Positions 23,738 through 33,113 of a stretch of DNA of 64,000 nt are shown here, in pieces; within the stretch, counting starts at the first letter, position 1, and each line of letters starts with the position of its first letter. The notes below the pieces were generated by a model. It did not search any database. It was not told the origin of the DNA and worked only from the letters and a program-made list of their open reading frames with translations. The stretch is taken from NCBI GenBank assembly GCA_038216465.1, contig JBBQQC010000018.1, positions 7,700-71,699 on the forward strand, read 5' to 3'. The DNA comes from JACCZX01 sp038216465 (GTDB taxonomy: Bacteria > Pseudomonadota > Gammaproteobacteria > Burkholderiales > Burkholderiaceae_F). The translations under genes were made by a program, and so were the position numbers.

Positions 23738-25132
23738 GTGCTCAGCTTATCGCGTCGTCAATTTTCGGCGGGGGCCTTGACCGAAATGGTGGTGTTCGCC
23801 GCCTGTTGCACGCTGATGATGATTCTAGCGGCCTTGCTGCATGTGGGGCCCTATGGCGTCAGCAGCGCAACCGTGTGGGTTCCCGCCTTCGAGTTTGCGT
23901 TGATCATGACCGCGCTGGGCGTCGTGTTCAGCCTGTTTCGCGTGGGAGAGCCGAAGTCCCTGACGGTCGTGTTTGCACGTACGGCGGTCGTGCTGGCAGT
24001 GGGGTTTCCTGTCGCCTATGCGTTGTTTGGTTTCGTCGCCGGTGGGTCGGTGGCGCGCGAGGTGTTAGGTTCCGCCAGTCTGTATGCGCTGGCGGGTGTC
24101 GTCATGATACGCATGACGATGTCCGCGGTGCAGAGCGCTGGGATGGGCCTGCAGCGGGTTCTGATCGTTGGCACTGGCGAGGAGGCACTGGCAGTAGAGC
24201 GAGTGATCGAAAAAGGCCCGCGCCGGTCGGTTGTGGTCGGGTTCTATCCAGTCGGTGTGGACGAAGACAAGCCGTTGCCGCCCACCCTAGGCAGCGCCTC
24301 GACCTTCCCGCGGTCGCTGGATCTTCCCTCCATCGTCGAGCGTTTCAAGGTCGACGAGGTCATTATTGCCGTGCGCGAACAGCGCGGCGGTGTGCTGCCG
24401 ATCCGGGGGTTGTTGGAGTGCCGGGTGCGCGGCGTGCGGGTACGCGATCTGTCGGCGTTCTATGAGCGCGTGCGCGGTGAGGTGCCGATCGAATCGCTGA
24501 AGGCGAGCTGGTTGATCTACGGCGAGGGTTTTTCGCAGGACGTCTCCCGTGGCTTCGTCAAACGAACCTTCGATATCGTGCTTTCGCTCGTTCTTCTGAT
24601 ACTCGCGCTGCCTGTGATGCTGCTGACGGCTATCGCCATCTTCCTCGAAGGCGGCGGTCCGGTATTTTTCCTTCAGGAGCGCGTCGGCCGCGCGGGCCGC
24701 ACCTTCTTGTGCGTCAAGTTCCGCAGCATGCAGATCGACGCCGAGGGCGATGGAGTTGCGCGCTGGGCAAGTGTCAACGACGCACGTGTCACTGTCGTCG
24801 GCAAGTTGCTGCGCAAGTTGCGAATCGACGAACTACCCCAGTTGTTCAACGTTCTAAGCGGTGAGATGAGCTTGGTCGGACCCCGTCCGGAGCGCCCTTC
24901 GTTCGTGGCTGGGCTGAAAGAGGAAATCCGCTTTTACGATGTGCGTCATTCGATCAAGCCCGGCGTCACCGGGTGGGCGCAAATTCGCTATCCGTATGGC
25001 TCGTCGGTCAAGGATTCGCAGCGCAAGCTGCAGTACGACCTTTACTACGTCAAGAACCATTCACTCGCCCTCGACGTATTGATTCTGATGGAGACGGTGC
25101 GGGTCGTTGTATTCGGTGAGGGCGCGCAGTAA
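23738..25132 (+). CDS. XrtA/PEP-CTERM system initiating sugar transferase (TIGR03013 type)
   Basis: A 464-residue polyprenyl-phosphate glycosyl-1-phosphate transferase that would start repeat-unit assembly on undecaprenyl phosphate. Four to five membrane segments fill residues 1-130, a nucleotide-binding-like middle (QRVLIVGTGEEALAVERVI) follows, and the C-terminal catalytic part has RTFDIVLSLVLLI, FLQERVGRAGRTF, KFRSMQ and LVGPRPERP. The family is specific to PEP-CTERM loci. The GTG start is preceded by CAGGGA. It opens the core operon after the long structured gap. Confidence 0.93.
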   Translation: MLSLSRRQFSAGALTEMVVFAACCTLMMILAALLHVGPYGVSSATVWVPAFEFALIMTALGVVFSLFRVGEPKSLTVVFARTAVVLAVGFPVAYALFGFVAGGSVAREVLGSASLYALAGVVMIRMTMSAVQSAGMGLQRVLIVGTGEEALAVERVIEKGPRRSVVVGFYPVGVDEDKPLPPTLGSASTFPRSLDLPSIVERFKVDEVIIAVREQRGGVLPIRGLLECRVRGVRVRDLSAFYERVRGEVPIESLKASWLIYGEGFSQDVSRGFVKRTFDIVLSLVLLILALPVMLLTAIAIFLEGGGPVFFLQERVGRAGRTFLCVKFRSMQIDAEGDGVARWASVNDARVTVVGKLLRKLRIDELPQLFNVLSGEMSLVGPRPERPSFVAGLKEEIRFYDVRHSIKPGVTGWAQIRYPYGSSVKDSQRKLQYDLYYVKNHSLALDVLILMETVRVVVFGEGAQ

Positions 25133-25273
25133 GGCTACCGCGTTCGATGGCCTCATCGTGGCCAATGTAATAGACTGGATTTCACCGCCATGCGAGCCGC
25201 TGGATTCGGCGACTGCATGCTGGTGAGTGTTGTTTTTGCAAAGGTCGTTTTGCGTTTCGGCGAAGGAAAAGCA

Positions 25274-25891
25274 ATGGTTCGTACAAAGAACACTTCATTT
25301 GGGCTTCTCGGCTTGATGCTGATCTCGCTGCTGGGCGCGTGCAGCAGTAACAACTATCCGCCGGCACCGGCCACGGCGGCGAGCCCCGACTACCGTTATG
25401 TGATCGGTCCGCTCGACACCGTCAACGTCGTCGTGTGGCGCAATCCCGAGCTTTCGGGAACGGTGTCGGTTCGTCCCGATGGGCGCATTTCAACACCACT
25501 GGTCGAAGACATTCAAGCCCTTGGCCGCAACCCAGTCGAGCTGGCGCGGGATCTCGAAAAAGCGCTGGCTAAATATATTCGCGATCCGCAGGTCACCGTG
25601 ATGGTGACCAACTTCGCCGGCTCGTCGACCGAGCAGATCCGGATCGTTGGCGAAGCTGCCAAACCCCAGGCGATTCCGTACCGTCAAAACATGACGGTGC
25701 TCGACGTAATGATCCTAGTCGGAGGGCTTACTGATTTCGCCGATGGTAATCGCGCCGTGCTAGTGCGAGGAGCGGAAAAAGGCAAGCAATACAGCGTGCG
25801 GCTAGCGGATCTAGTGCGGCGTGGCGACATCTCCGCCAATGTCGACGTGCGGCCGGGTGATGTGTTGATCATCCCGCAGAGTTGGTTCTGA
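25274..25891 (+). CDS. Polysaccharide export lipoprotein (Wza/EpsE-like)
   Basis: A 205-residue outer-membrane lipoprotein with lipobox LLGAC (Cys23). DYRYVIGPLDTVNVVVWRNP opens the polysaccharide export domain and a SLBB-like part follows (RIVGEAAKPQAIPYRQN). It is shorter than Wza but normal for XrtA loci. It would form the outer-membrane channel with the beta-barrel protein encoded downstream. ATG 25274 has GAAGGA 6 nt upstream and gives a good signal peptide; the longer frame does not. Confidence 0.92.
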   Translation: MVRTKNTSFGLLGLMLISLLGACSSNNYPPAPATAASPDYRYVIGPLDTVNVVVWRNPELSGTVSVRPDGRISTPLVEDIQALGRNPVELARDLEKALAKYIRDPQVTVMVTNFAGSSTEQIRIVGEAAKPQAIPYRQNMTVLDVMILVGGLTDFADGNRAVLVRGAEKGKQYSVRLADLVRRGDISANVDVRPGDVLIIPQSWF

Positions 25892-25953
25892 GTTTCATCG
25901 CTACTTTGCCTGAGCCGGCGTATGGCGCTGCTTTCCCTCTATTGGTGTAATTG

Positions 25954-27510
25954 ATGGAAGAGTTGCTTCGGCAGTTTTCGACGATCGGCGGCGCCATGTG
26001 GCGCCGCCGCTGGATCGGGCTGGCTGTTGCATGGATGGTTGCCGTTGTCGGCGCGGTGATTGTTTGGCGCACGCCGGACCGGTACGAGGCGACAGCACGC
26101 GTTTTCGTCGATACACAAACTGTTTTGAAGCCTCTGATGGCGGGGTTGGCCGTGCAACCGAACATCGACGAGCAGATCGGCATGCTGGCACGCACGATCA
26201 TCGCGCGCCCCAACATCGAGAAGATCATGCACAGCGCAAACCTCGATATCGAGGCGTCGTCGCAGATTGAACGTGACCAGATGGTTGATGACCTGACCAG
26301 GCGTCTGCGGTTTACCGGCGGCGGGCGCGAAAACATTTATACGATCTCGTATCAGGACACGAATCCGGACCGTTCCAAGCGAGTGGTTCAGGACCTGCTT
26401 TCGCTGTTCGTCGAATCGGGCCTCGGTAACAAGCGGCGTGACAGTGAGTCTGCGCGTCGTTTTATCGACGAGCAGATCAAAGGATATGAGCAGAAGCTAG
26501 CTGAGTCCGAGAACCGGCTAAAAGAATTTAAGCTGAAGAATCTCGGTGTGACCAGCGGTACTGGCCTCGATTACTTTACGCGCATGAATGCGCTGAGCGA
26601 AGAAGCGGCCAAAGCACGACTGGAACTGAGATCAGCCGAGCAGGCGCGTGATGCCTACCGGCGTGAGCTCTCCGGCGAAGACCCGGTGATGCTGCCTGAT
26701 ATGAACTCCGCGGCTGGGGCCACAGCGAACACGACCGAATACGATGCGCGCATCGACGCGCAGCGCAAGCAGCTCGATGAATTGCTGCGCCGTTACACCG
26801 ATCAGCACCCCGACGTAGCGTCAACGAGGCGGTTGATCGCGCAACTTGAAGAGCAGAGGAAGCAGGAACTCGACGTCCGACGCAAAGCTGCTGCGCTGGC
26901 CCCGGCGCGCTTGTCAGCTTCGACCAATCCCGTTTTTCAGCGCATCAAGATCTCATTGGCCGAAGCCGAGGCAAACGTCGCTTCGCTGCGTGCTCGGGTT
27001 TCGGAGAGTGAGGGGAGGCTGGCTCAATTGCGTGCGGTTGCGGGCAAGGCGCCCGGCATCGAGGCCGATCTTGCGCAGTTAAACCGCGATTACGATGTGC
27101 TGCGGAAAAACTACGAACAGCTGGTGAGTCGAAGAGAGTCGGCGTCACTCGGTGGCGACGTCGATTCGGCCGGACTCGCCGAGTTCCGCATCATTGACCC
27201 GCCGCGCATCGCGCCCAGGCCGGTGTTTCCGAATCGGCTGGCGCTGATTTTCCTGGTATTGCTGGCCGCGCTGGGTGCCGGGCTCGGCGCGAGTTTCGCG
27301 ATGGCGCGCTTGTTTCCGACGTTCCACTCAGTCGCGGCAATACGCCAGTTCTCGTCGCGCGCCGTGCTCGGCAGTGTCTCCTTGCTTGAAACGCCGGCGG
27401 TGCTTTTGCGGCACCGGATTGCGAATGCTGCGTTCGCAGGGGGCCTTGCTTCGCTAGTCGTTGCCTGTGGCGTATGGGCCACCTGGGTGTCGATGAGCGT
27501 GCGGGTGTGA
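25954..27510 (+). CDS. epsF: XrtA system chain-length determinant protein EpsF
   Basis: A 518-residue inner-membrane polysaccharide co-polymerase (Wzz/GumC family). One membrane segment near residues 22-40 and another near 418-440 frame a large periplasmic coiled-coil region with LAESENRLKEFKLKNLGV and LDELLRRYTDQHPDVASTRRLI. A further hydrophobic segment ends the protein. The separate tyrosine kinase gene follows, so this is the split form of Wzc. It would control chain length and connect to the export channel. ATG 25954 is preferred over TTG 25951. Confidence 0.93.
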   Translation: MEELLRQFSTIGGAMWRRRWIGLAVAWMVAVVGAVIVWRTPDRYEATARVFVDTQTVLKPLMAGLAVQPNIDEQIGMLARTIIARPNIEKIMHSANLDIEASSQIERDQMVDDLTRRLRFTGGGRENIYTISYQDTNPDRSKRVVQDLLSLFVESGLGNKRRDSESARRFIDEQIKGYEQKLAESENRLKEFKLKNLGVTSGTGLDYFTRMNALSEEAAKARLELRSAEQARDAYRRELSGEDPVMLPDMNSAAGATANTTEYDARIDAQRKQLDELLRRYTDQHPDVASTRRLIAQLEEQRKQELDVRRKAAALAPARLSASTNPVFQRIKISLAEAEANVASLRARVSESEGRLAQLRAVAGKAPGIEADLAQLNRDYDVLRKNYEQLVSRRESASLGGDVDSAGLAEFRIIDPPRIAPRPVFPNRLALIFLVLLAALGAGLGASFAMARLFPTFHSVAAIRQFSSRAVLGSVSLLETPAVLLRHRIANAAFAGGLASLVVACGVWATWVSMSVRV

Positions 27511-27520
27511 GGGGCGTCAC

Positions 27521-28456
27521 TTGAACACGATCGAGCAAGCGGCACGCCGTCTGGCCCAACTACGAAGCGCGGGCGTCGAAGCGACGGTTGATGCGTATTC
27601 GGCGGCCGTCGCGCCCGCAATCCGTCAGGACGAACTCGATAATGATCCGGTTGCGCTGCGCTCCGGCGATGCCGAGCGTGTTACGCGCGTCTTTAAGTCA
27701 GACGGGGAGCGTGCGCGCGATCAGGGATTGGAATCGCCACAGATCAACATCGATCTCGAGCGCCTGTCGGCCATGGGCTACGTCTCGCCGCATGCGCCGT
27801 CATCGCGTCGTGCGGAGGAATTCCGCATGGTCAAGCGGCCGCTGCTGAACAACGCGCGCGGCAAATCGGCAGCACCCGTTATCAATGCGAATCGCATCAT
27901 GGTGACAAGCTCGCTTGCGCGCGAAGGCAAGACCTTCGTTTCGATCAATCTCGCGATTTCAATCGCGCTCGAGCGCGATACGACCGTTCTGCTGATCGAC
28001 GCTGACGCAACGCGGCCGGCGGTGCTCGAGCGACTCGCGCTGCCGCCCGCAAAGGGCCTGCTCGACGTTTTGAGCGACCCCGAGCTCGATATTCAAACGG
28101 TACTGCTGCGGACCAACGTCGAGCGGCTGGCGATTCTCCCGGCAGGAACGCTGCACGAGCAGGCGACCGAGCTACTTGCGAGCCGGCGCATGAGTGCGCT
28201 GGTGGACAAGCTGGCGGCGCGGTTCCCCAATCGCATTCTGGTGTTCGACGCACCCCCGTTACTGGGTTCGACCGAGTCGCGGGTGCTCGCAGCGCACATG
28301 GGGCAGGTGGTCCTGGTGATCGAGGCCGATCGGACTCCGCAACGCCAGGTCAACGACGCGCTGGTGACGCTTGAGAGCTGCCCAGTTGTCATGACGTTGC
28401 TGAACAAAGCGTCGTCTTCAGAGGCAGGCTCATATTACGGTTCGCGCGTTACTTGA
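27521..28456 (+). CDS. XrtA-associated tyrosine autokinase (CpsD/CapB family)
   Basis: A 311-residue bacterial tyrosine kinase. Walker A is VTSSLAREGKT (about 128-138) and Walker A' is LLIDADATRP (157-166). The C terminus has adjacent tyrosines (SYYGSR) for autophosphorylation. It would phosphorylate itself and regulate EpsF-dependent chain length. The N-terminal 100 residues are a linker-like domain seen in the PEP-CTERM kinase family (TIGR03018). TTG is the likely start, with GAGGGG 7 nt upstream; it follows epsF by 10 nt. Confidence 0.92.
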   Translation: MNTIEQAARRLAQLRSAGVEATVDAYSAAVAPAIRQDELDNDPVALRSGDAERVTRVFKSDGERARDQGLESPQINIDLERLSAMGYVSPHAPSSRRAEEFRMVKRPLLNNARGKSAAPVINANRIMVTSSLAREGKTFVSINLAISIALERDTTVLLIDADATRPAVLERLALPPAKGLLDVLSDPELDIQTVLLRTNVERLAILPAGTLHEQATELLASRRMSALVDKLAARFPNRILVFDAPPLLGSTESRVLAAHMGQVVLVIEADRTPQRQVNDALVTLESCPVVMTLLNKASSSEAGSYYGSRVT

Positions 28457-30012
28457 GACCGCCGGTGCGTGCGCCTGATACTGCAGCTGCCTGTTTGAGC
28501 GGTTGGCTTTGCCGGGCCTTCGTCTGCACCGCACCTGCCTTCTGCTGTGCGGGTTCCGCGTATGCCCAGCGTTGGGTTGTCGAGCCCAGCATTCAGGCGC
28601 AGGCCACGCTGACGAATAACGCCAATTACGACATCGGCTCGCAGCGCGAGGCCGACTTGATTTTCAACGTGATGCCGGCGATCAGCTTTACGCGAGAGGG
28701 GCCGCGCTTGCGACTAAACGGCGCCGCGTCGCTGAATGTCATCGGCTACGCCGAGGGCACGCAGACAAGCCGCCTGCTGCCACAGGCGAGCATCCTTGCC
28801 AACCTGGAGGCGATCGACCGGATCTTCTACGTCGATGCGGGACTGCAAACGAATCAGGAAGTGCTCAATCCGTTTTTGGCACGGTCGGATACTGCTTCGA
28901 CGTTCAACAAGTACACCTACACGCAGGCGCGAATCGCTCCGTATTTGCAGGGCAACCTGGGCAGCGACTGGCGCTATCTGGTGCGGAGCGACAACTCGTA
29001 CACGTACACGTCACAGTCAGATACGTCGTTGGCGGACGCCTACTACGGCCGCCACGCAGCGGAGATCGTGCGTCTCGCAACTCCCCTTGGCGCATCGTTG
29101 CGTGTGCAGAGCGACGTGACGCGCTTTAGCAACCAACCCGAAGCTGATCAGCATCTTGAGGTCGCGCGGGCAACGATCGACTATGCCTTCACGCCCCAGT
29201 TCACGTTGGGCCTGCGCGGCGGTTATGAACGCACCAACTACACGACCGCCGACGAGTCGGGATTGATCTACGGGGCTTCGATGGCGTGGTTGCCGAACCC
29301 GCGCACGCGGCTGACGGGTTTCTGGGAAAGCCGGTTTTTCGGGCCGGCGTACGAGGCATCGTTTTCCAACCGCCAGCGGCGTTTTGCCACCACTCTATCG
29401 TTCTCGCGCTCGGTCGCCACGTATCCTCAGTTGATCCTGCAGCTGCCGTCGACCGGCAACGTAGCGAACTTGCTGAACGCGATTCTGATCGCGCGCTTTC
29501 CGGATCCGGTCGAGCGCGCGCAACAGGTGCAGGACCTGATTGCGCGCCAGGTATTGCCGTCGTCGCTGCCGGGCGCGATCAATATTTTCTCGCGCGGAAT
29601 CAATGTGCTGACGTCGGGCGCTGCCACCTTTGCTCTAACCGGCGTGCGTAACACACTTGCGCTGAACGTTTTCTATCTGAAGACCGAGTTGTTGCCCGAC
29701 GCGGCGATCCCGCCGACCTTCATCACCTTCAACAACAGCATTCAAAAGGGCGCCTCGCTGTCTCTCAATCACCGGCTGAGCCCGCTGATGACGCTAAACG
29801 CCTCGGCGACCCGGCGCGAAACGCGCGGGTTTGATCTGAGTTCCGGCAATGTGACCGAGCAGAATATTTTCGCCGTGCAGGCAACGCGCCAGTTGACGCG
29901 ACGCAGCCAGGCGTTCCTTGGTGCTCGTTACCAACAGCAGGATTCGAGCTCCAGTTTCATTCGTGACACCAACGAAGCTGCGATCTTCGTTGGCCTCGCG
30001 CATCGGCTGTAG
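28453..30012 (+). CDS. PEP-CTERM system-associated outer-membrane beta-barrel protein (TIGR03016 type)
   Basis: A 519-residue exported protein. After a signal sequence ending near AYAQ (about 38) the chain alternates polar and hydrophobic residues in amphipathic strands rich in aromatic residues (YRYLVR-like repeats, GGYERTNYT, FLGARYQQQD). It ends in FVGLAHRL, a beta-barrel-like terminus. It fits the TIGR03016 family, proposed as the outer-membrane porin of XrtA loci. TTG 28453 overlaps the kinase stop; GTG 28465 is possible. Confidence 0.88.
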   Translation: MRPPVRAPDTAAACLSGWLCRAFVCTAPAFCCAGSAYAQRWVVEPSIQAQATLTNNANYDIGSQREADLIFNVMPAISFTREGPRLRLNGAASLNVIGYAEGTQTSRLLPQASILANLEAIDRIFYVDAGLQTNQEVLNPFLARSDTASTFNKYTYTQARIAPYLQGNLGSDWRYLVRSDNSYTYTSQSDTSLADAYYGRHAAEIVRLATPLGASLRVQSDVTRFSNQPEADQHLEVARATIDYAFTPQFTLGLRGGYERTNYTTADESGLIYGASMAWLPNPRTRLTGFWESRFFGPAYEASFSNRQRRFATTLSFSRSVATYPQLILQLPSTGNVANLLNAILIARFPDPVERAQQVQDLIARQVLPSSLPGAINIFSRGINVLTSGAATFALTGVRNTLALNVFYLKTELLPDAAIPPTFITFNNSIQKGASLSLNHRLSPLMTLNASATRRETRGFDLSSGNVTEQNIFAVQATRQLTRRSQAFLGARYQQQDSSSSFIRDTNEAAIFVGLAHRL

Positions 30013-30017
30013 CGACT

Positions 30018-31094
30018 ATGTACGAGGACTTCTACGGATTCTCCGGCAAGCCATTCCAGCTCAGCCCCGACCCGGCGTTCTACTTCGGAAGTAAAGGGCA
30101 CAAGAGCGCGTTCGCGTATTTGAAATATGGCGTTTATCAGGGCGAAGGGTTTCTGGTCATCACCGGCGACATCGGCACTGGCAAGACCACGCTGGTGCGT
30201 GCACTGCTGAATGAACTCGACCCGCATGAGGTCGTAGCGGCGCAGATCGTCAGTACGCAGCTCGATGCGGATGATCTGCTGCGTGCGGTCGCCACAGCGT
30301 TCGGCGTCAAGACGCGGGCCGACGACAAGGCGCAGCTAATCGCGACGATCGAAGCGTTTCTGCTGACGACTCTGCAAGAGGGCAAGCGCGCGCTGTTGGT
30401 CGTCGACGAGGCGCAGAACCTGGGCGCCCGCTCGCTGGAAGAGTTGCGCATGCTGTCCAATTTTCAGTGTGGCGACCACGCCCTGCTGCAAAGCTTCTTG
30501 ATCGGCCAGCCCGAGTTGCGCATCCTGATGCGGTCGCCGTTGATGGAGCAGTTCAGGCAGCGGGTGATTGCTTCGTATCACCTGGGCCCGCTCGATCAGG
30601 CCGACGCTCGAGCGTACGTCGAACACCGCCTGCACTTCGTCGGGTGGAAGGACGACCCCAAGTTTGCAGATGACGCCTTTACTGAAATCCATCGCGCGAC
30701 CGGCGGCGTGCCGCGGCGGATCAATTCGGTGTGTAACCGGGTGCTGTTGGCGGCGTATCTCGTCGAGAAGCACGCCATCGAGCAGTCCGATATCGCTGCG
30801 GCGGCGTCGGAAATCGCCGGCGAGATGGGCGCCGACATTGCGTTACCGTTGTCGCTGACCAAGCGCGAGGCTCTGACTGCCGCGCCGAAGCGCGATGGCG
30901 CGGCAGCCAAGCGCGAGCCGGTTTCGAGCAGTCGGGTCGCGGCGCGCCCGCTGGCCGCGATCACCGAGCGGATTGAACATCTCGAACACAATGTGGACGG
31001 GTTATTGAGCGTCGTGCGCGGCATTGTGGAGCCAGAGCGTGCGCTGCCCGACGAAGAGACTCGAGGCCCGGCTCGATCGTCCAAGGGCAGGTGA
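30018..31094 (+). CDS. XrtA/PEP-CTERM locus AAA+ ATPase (ExeA-like, TIGR03015 type)
   Basis: A 358-residue ATPase. It begins MYEDFYGFSGKPFQLSPDP, the conserved opening of ExeA-related proteins. Walker A is GDIGTGKTT (50-58) and Walker B ALLVVDEAQ (125-133). The last 70 residues are a low-complexity linker and coiled coil (ITERIEHLEHNVDGLL). It may energise assembly of the export apparatus from the cytoplasmic side. It is 5 nt after the barrel gene. Confidence 0.93.
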   Translation: MYEDFYGFSGKPFQLSPDPAFYFGSKGHKSAFAYLKYGVYQGEGFLVITGDIGTGKTTLVRALLNELDPHEVVAAQIVSTQLDADDLLRAVATAFGVKTRADDKAQLIATIEAFLLTTLQEGKRALLVVDEAQNLGARSLEELRMLSNFQCGDHALLQSFLIGQPELRILMRSPLMEQFRQRVIASYHLGPLDQADARAYVEHRLHFVGWKDDPKFADDAFTEIHRATGGVPRRINSVCNRVLLAAYLVEKHAIEQSDIAAAASEIAGEMGADIALPLSLTKREALTAAPKRDGAAAKREPVSSSRVAARPLAAITERIEHLEHNVDGLLSVVRGIVEPERALPDEETRGPARSSKGR

Positions 31095-31095
31095 G

Positions 31096-32247
31096 ATGGC
31101 CGGCGCCGGTCCGGTGTTGTGTGTTGTCGGCGCACGGCCCAACTACATGAAAGTCGCTCCGCTGCTGAAGGCGTTCCAAGGCTGCGCCGGCTTGCCGCGC
31201 GCAGTGCTGGTTCATACAGGTCAGCATTACGACTTTGACCTGAACGATCGCTTGTTCGTCGACCTCGAGCTTCCGGCGCCCGATGTCAATCTCGAGGTTG
31301 GTTCTGGCTCGCACGCGGTGCAAACGGCAGAAGTGATGAAACGTTTTGAGCCCGTGATTGATCGATACGAGCCGTCGTGCGTTGTCGTGGCCGGAGACGT
31401 GAATTCGACGCTGGCGTGCAGCCTGGTGGCGTCCAAGAAGAATGTCGCGGTCGCGCACATCGAGGCGGGATTGCGTAGCTTCGACCGCTCGATGCCCGAA
31501 GAAATCAACCGCCTGTTGACCGATCAGCTGGCGGATCTGCTCTACACGACCGAGCGCAGCGCGCACGCCAACCTGGAGCGCGAGGGGATCAGCGGAGAGC
31601 GCGTGCACTTCGTCGGCAACCTAATGATCGACGCGCTGCGGGCAGCGCTGCCGAAGGCGGTTCCCGCCAATGAGTTGCTGCGGCGAGCCGGAGTCAGCGA
31701 ACTGCGCGGTGGCGACCAGGCCGGCTATGCGGCGGTCACTCTGCATCGCCCATCGAACGTCGACGATGAACAAACGCTGTCGCACATCGTCTCAATCTTG
31801 GGGGAGGTTGGGCAGCGCATGCCGGTGATCTGGCCGCTTCACCCGCGGACGCGGACGAATATCGAAAAGTTCGGCCTCAGTGGCTTGATGCAGCGGCAGT
31901 CGATCGCGTGCCTGCCGCCGCTCGGCTATCTGGAAATGGTAGGACTGTTGCGCGATGCCGCGCTGGTGCTGACGGACTCCGGGGGAGTGCAGGAAGAAAC
32001 CACTGCGCTCGGCGTGCCTTGCTTGACGATGCGCTCGAACACCGAACGTCCGATCACGGTCGACGAAGGCACCAATACCTTGGTAGGCACGGACCGCATG
32101 CGGATTCTCGCTGCGGTGGACGAGGTTCTGCGCACGGGCGGCAAGCGTGGCCAGATTCCGGAATTGTGGGACGGCAAAGCCGCACCGCGCATCGTGCACC
32201 ACATGGCGCGTTGGCTTTCTGAGCGCGCCGGCGCGCGTTTTCAATGA
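31096..32247 (+). CDS. wecB: UDP-N-acetylglucosamine 2-epimerase (non-hydrolysing)
   Basis: A 383-residue enzyme that interconverts UDP-GlcNAc and UDP-ManNAc. It opens with VVGARPNYMKVAPLLKAF and carries LVHTGQHYDF, HIEAGLRSFDRSMPEEINR and DSGGVQEETTALGVPCLTMR, all classic WecB segments. ATG 31096 follows the ATPase stop by 1 nt. With the dehydrogenase at 22088 it could supply UDP-ManNAcA as a building block (inference). Confidence 0.95.
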   Translation: MAGAGPVLCVVGARPNYMKVAPLLKAFQGCAGLPRAVLVHTGQHYDFDLNDRLFVDLELPAPDVNLEVGSGSHAVQTAEVMKRFEPVIDRYEPSCVVVAGDVNSTLACSLVASKKNVAVAHIEAGLRSFDRSMPEEINRLLTDQLADLLYTTERSAHANLEREGISGERVHFVGNLMIDALRAALPKAVPANELLRRAGVSELRGGDQAGYAAVTLHRPSNVDDEQTLSHIVSILGEVGQRMPVIWPLHPRTRTNIEKFGLSGLMQRQSIACLPPLGYLEMVGLLRDAALVLTDSGGVQEETTALGVPCLTMRSNTERPITVDEGTNTLVGTDRMRILAAVDEVLRTGGKRGQIPELWDGKAAPRIVHHMARWLSERAGARFQ

Positions 32248-33113
32248 CCGCGCGGCTGCTTCCGCTCTCGGCGCCCGGCGTGATTGCCAATGCGCTGACG
32301 ATCGACGTCGAGGACTATTTTCAGGTGTCGGCCTTTGCACCGTACATCGAACGCAGTGCGTGGGACTCAACACCGTGCCGAGTCGAGCGCAACATCGAGC
32401 GCATTCTGTCGCTTCTCGACGAGCACAAAGCAAAGGCGACATTTTTCACGCTTGGCTGGTTGGCGCAGCGTTATCCGCACGTCGTGCGCGACATCGGTGC
32501 AGCCGGCCACGAGGTGGCGAGCCATGGTCAGGCGCATCTGCGTGCATCCGAACAATCGCCCGCGCAGTTTGACGCCGACATTCGCGACGCGAAGAAGATG
32601 CTCGAAGACACGGTCGGTGCCGCGGTACGCGGCTATCGCGCGCCGAGCTTTTCGATCGGCCGCGACAATTCATGGGCGTTTGATCGCATCGCGCAGGCGG
32701 GCTATCTCTATAGCTCGAGTGTTTATCCGGTCCAACACGATCATTACGGATGGCCTGCAGCGCCACGCTTTGCGTTTCGCACCGACGCCGGCGTCCTCGA
32801 AATCCCGGTCAGTACTGCGCGCGTGTTCGGCCGCAACCTACCGGCGGGCGGTGGCGGATATTTCCGGCTCGCACCCTACGTGCTTTCGCGCTGGGCCATT
32901 AATCGAGTTAATCGCACCGACAGGCAGCCGGCGATTTTTTACTTCCACCCATGGGAGATCGATCCGCAACAGCCGCGCGTTGCAGGCATCGGACTGAAAA
33001 CTCGCTTTCGCCACTACGTGAACCTCAATCGTACCGAGCGCAGGCTGCGGCGTTTGCTCAGTGATTTTCGCTGGGATCGGGTAGATCGCGTTTTCGATCT
33101 CGATGCAGCGTGA
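32244..33113 (+). CDS. XrtA-system polysaccharide deacetylase (TIGR03006 type)
   Basis: A 289-residue NodB-type carbohydrate esterase that would remove acetyl groups from HexNAc residues. TIDVEDYFQVSAF (about 19-31) holds the catalytic Asp pair and EVASHGQAH (about 91-99) the metal-binding histidines; RGYRAPSFSIG and FYFHPWEID complete the motif set. There is no signal peptide, which is usual for this subfamily. It overlaps wecB and the next gene by 4 nt each. Confidence 0.93.
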   Translation: MTARLLPLSAPGVIANALTIDVEDYFQVSAFAPYIERSAWDSTPCRVERNIERILSLLDEHKAKATFFTLGWLAQRYPHVVRDIGAAGHEVASHGQAHLRASEQSPAQFDADIRDAKKMLEDTVGAAVRGYRAPSFSIGRDNSWAFDRIAQAGYLYSSSVYPVQHDHYGWPAAPRFAFRTDAGVLEIPVSTARVFGRNLPAGGGGYFRLAPYVLSRWAINRVNRTDRQPAIFYFHPWEIDPQQPRVAGIGLKTRFRHYVNLNRTERRLRRLLSDFRWDRVDRVFDLDAA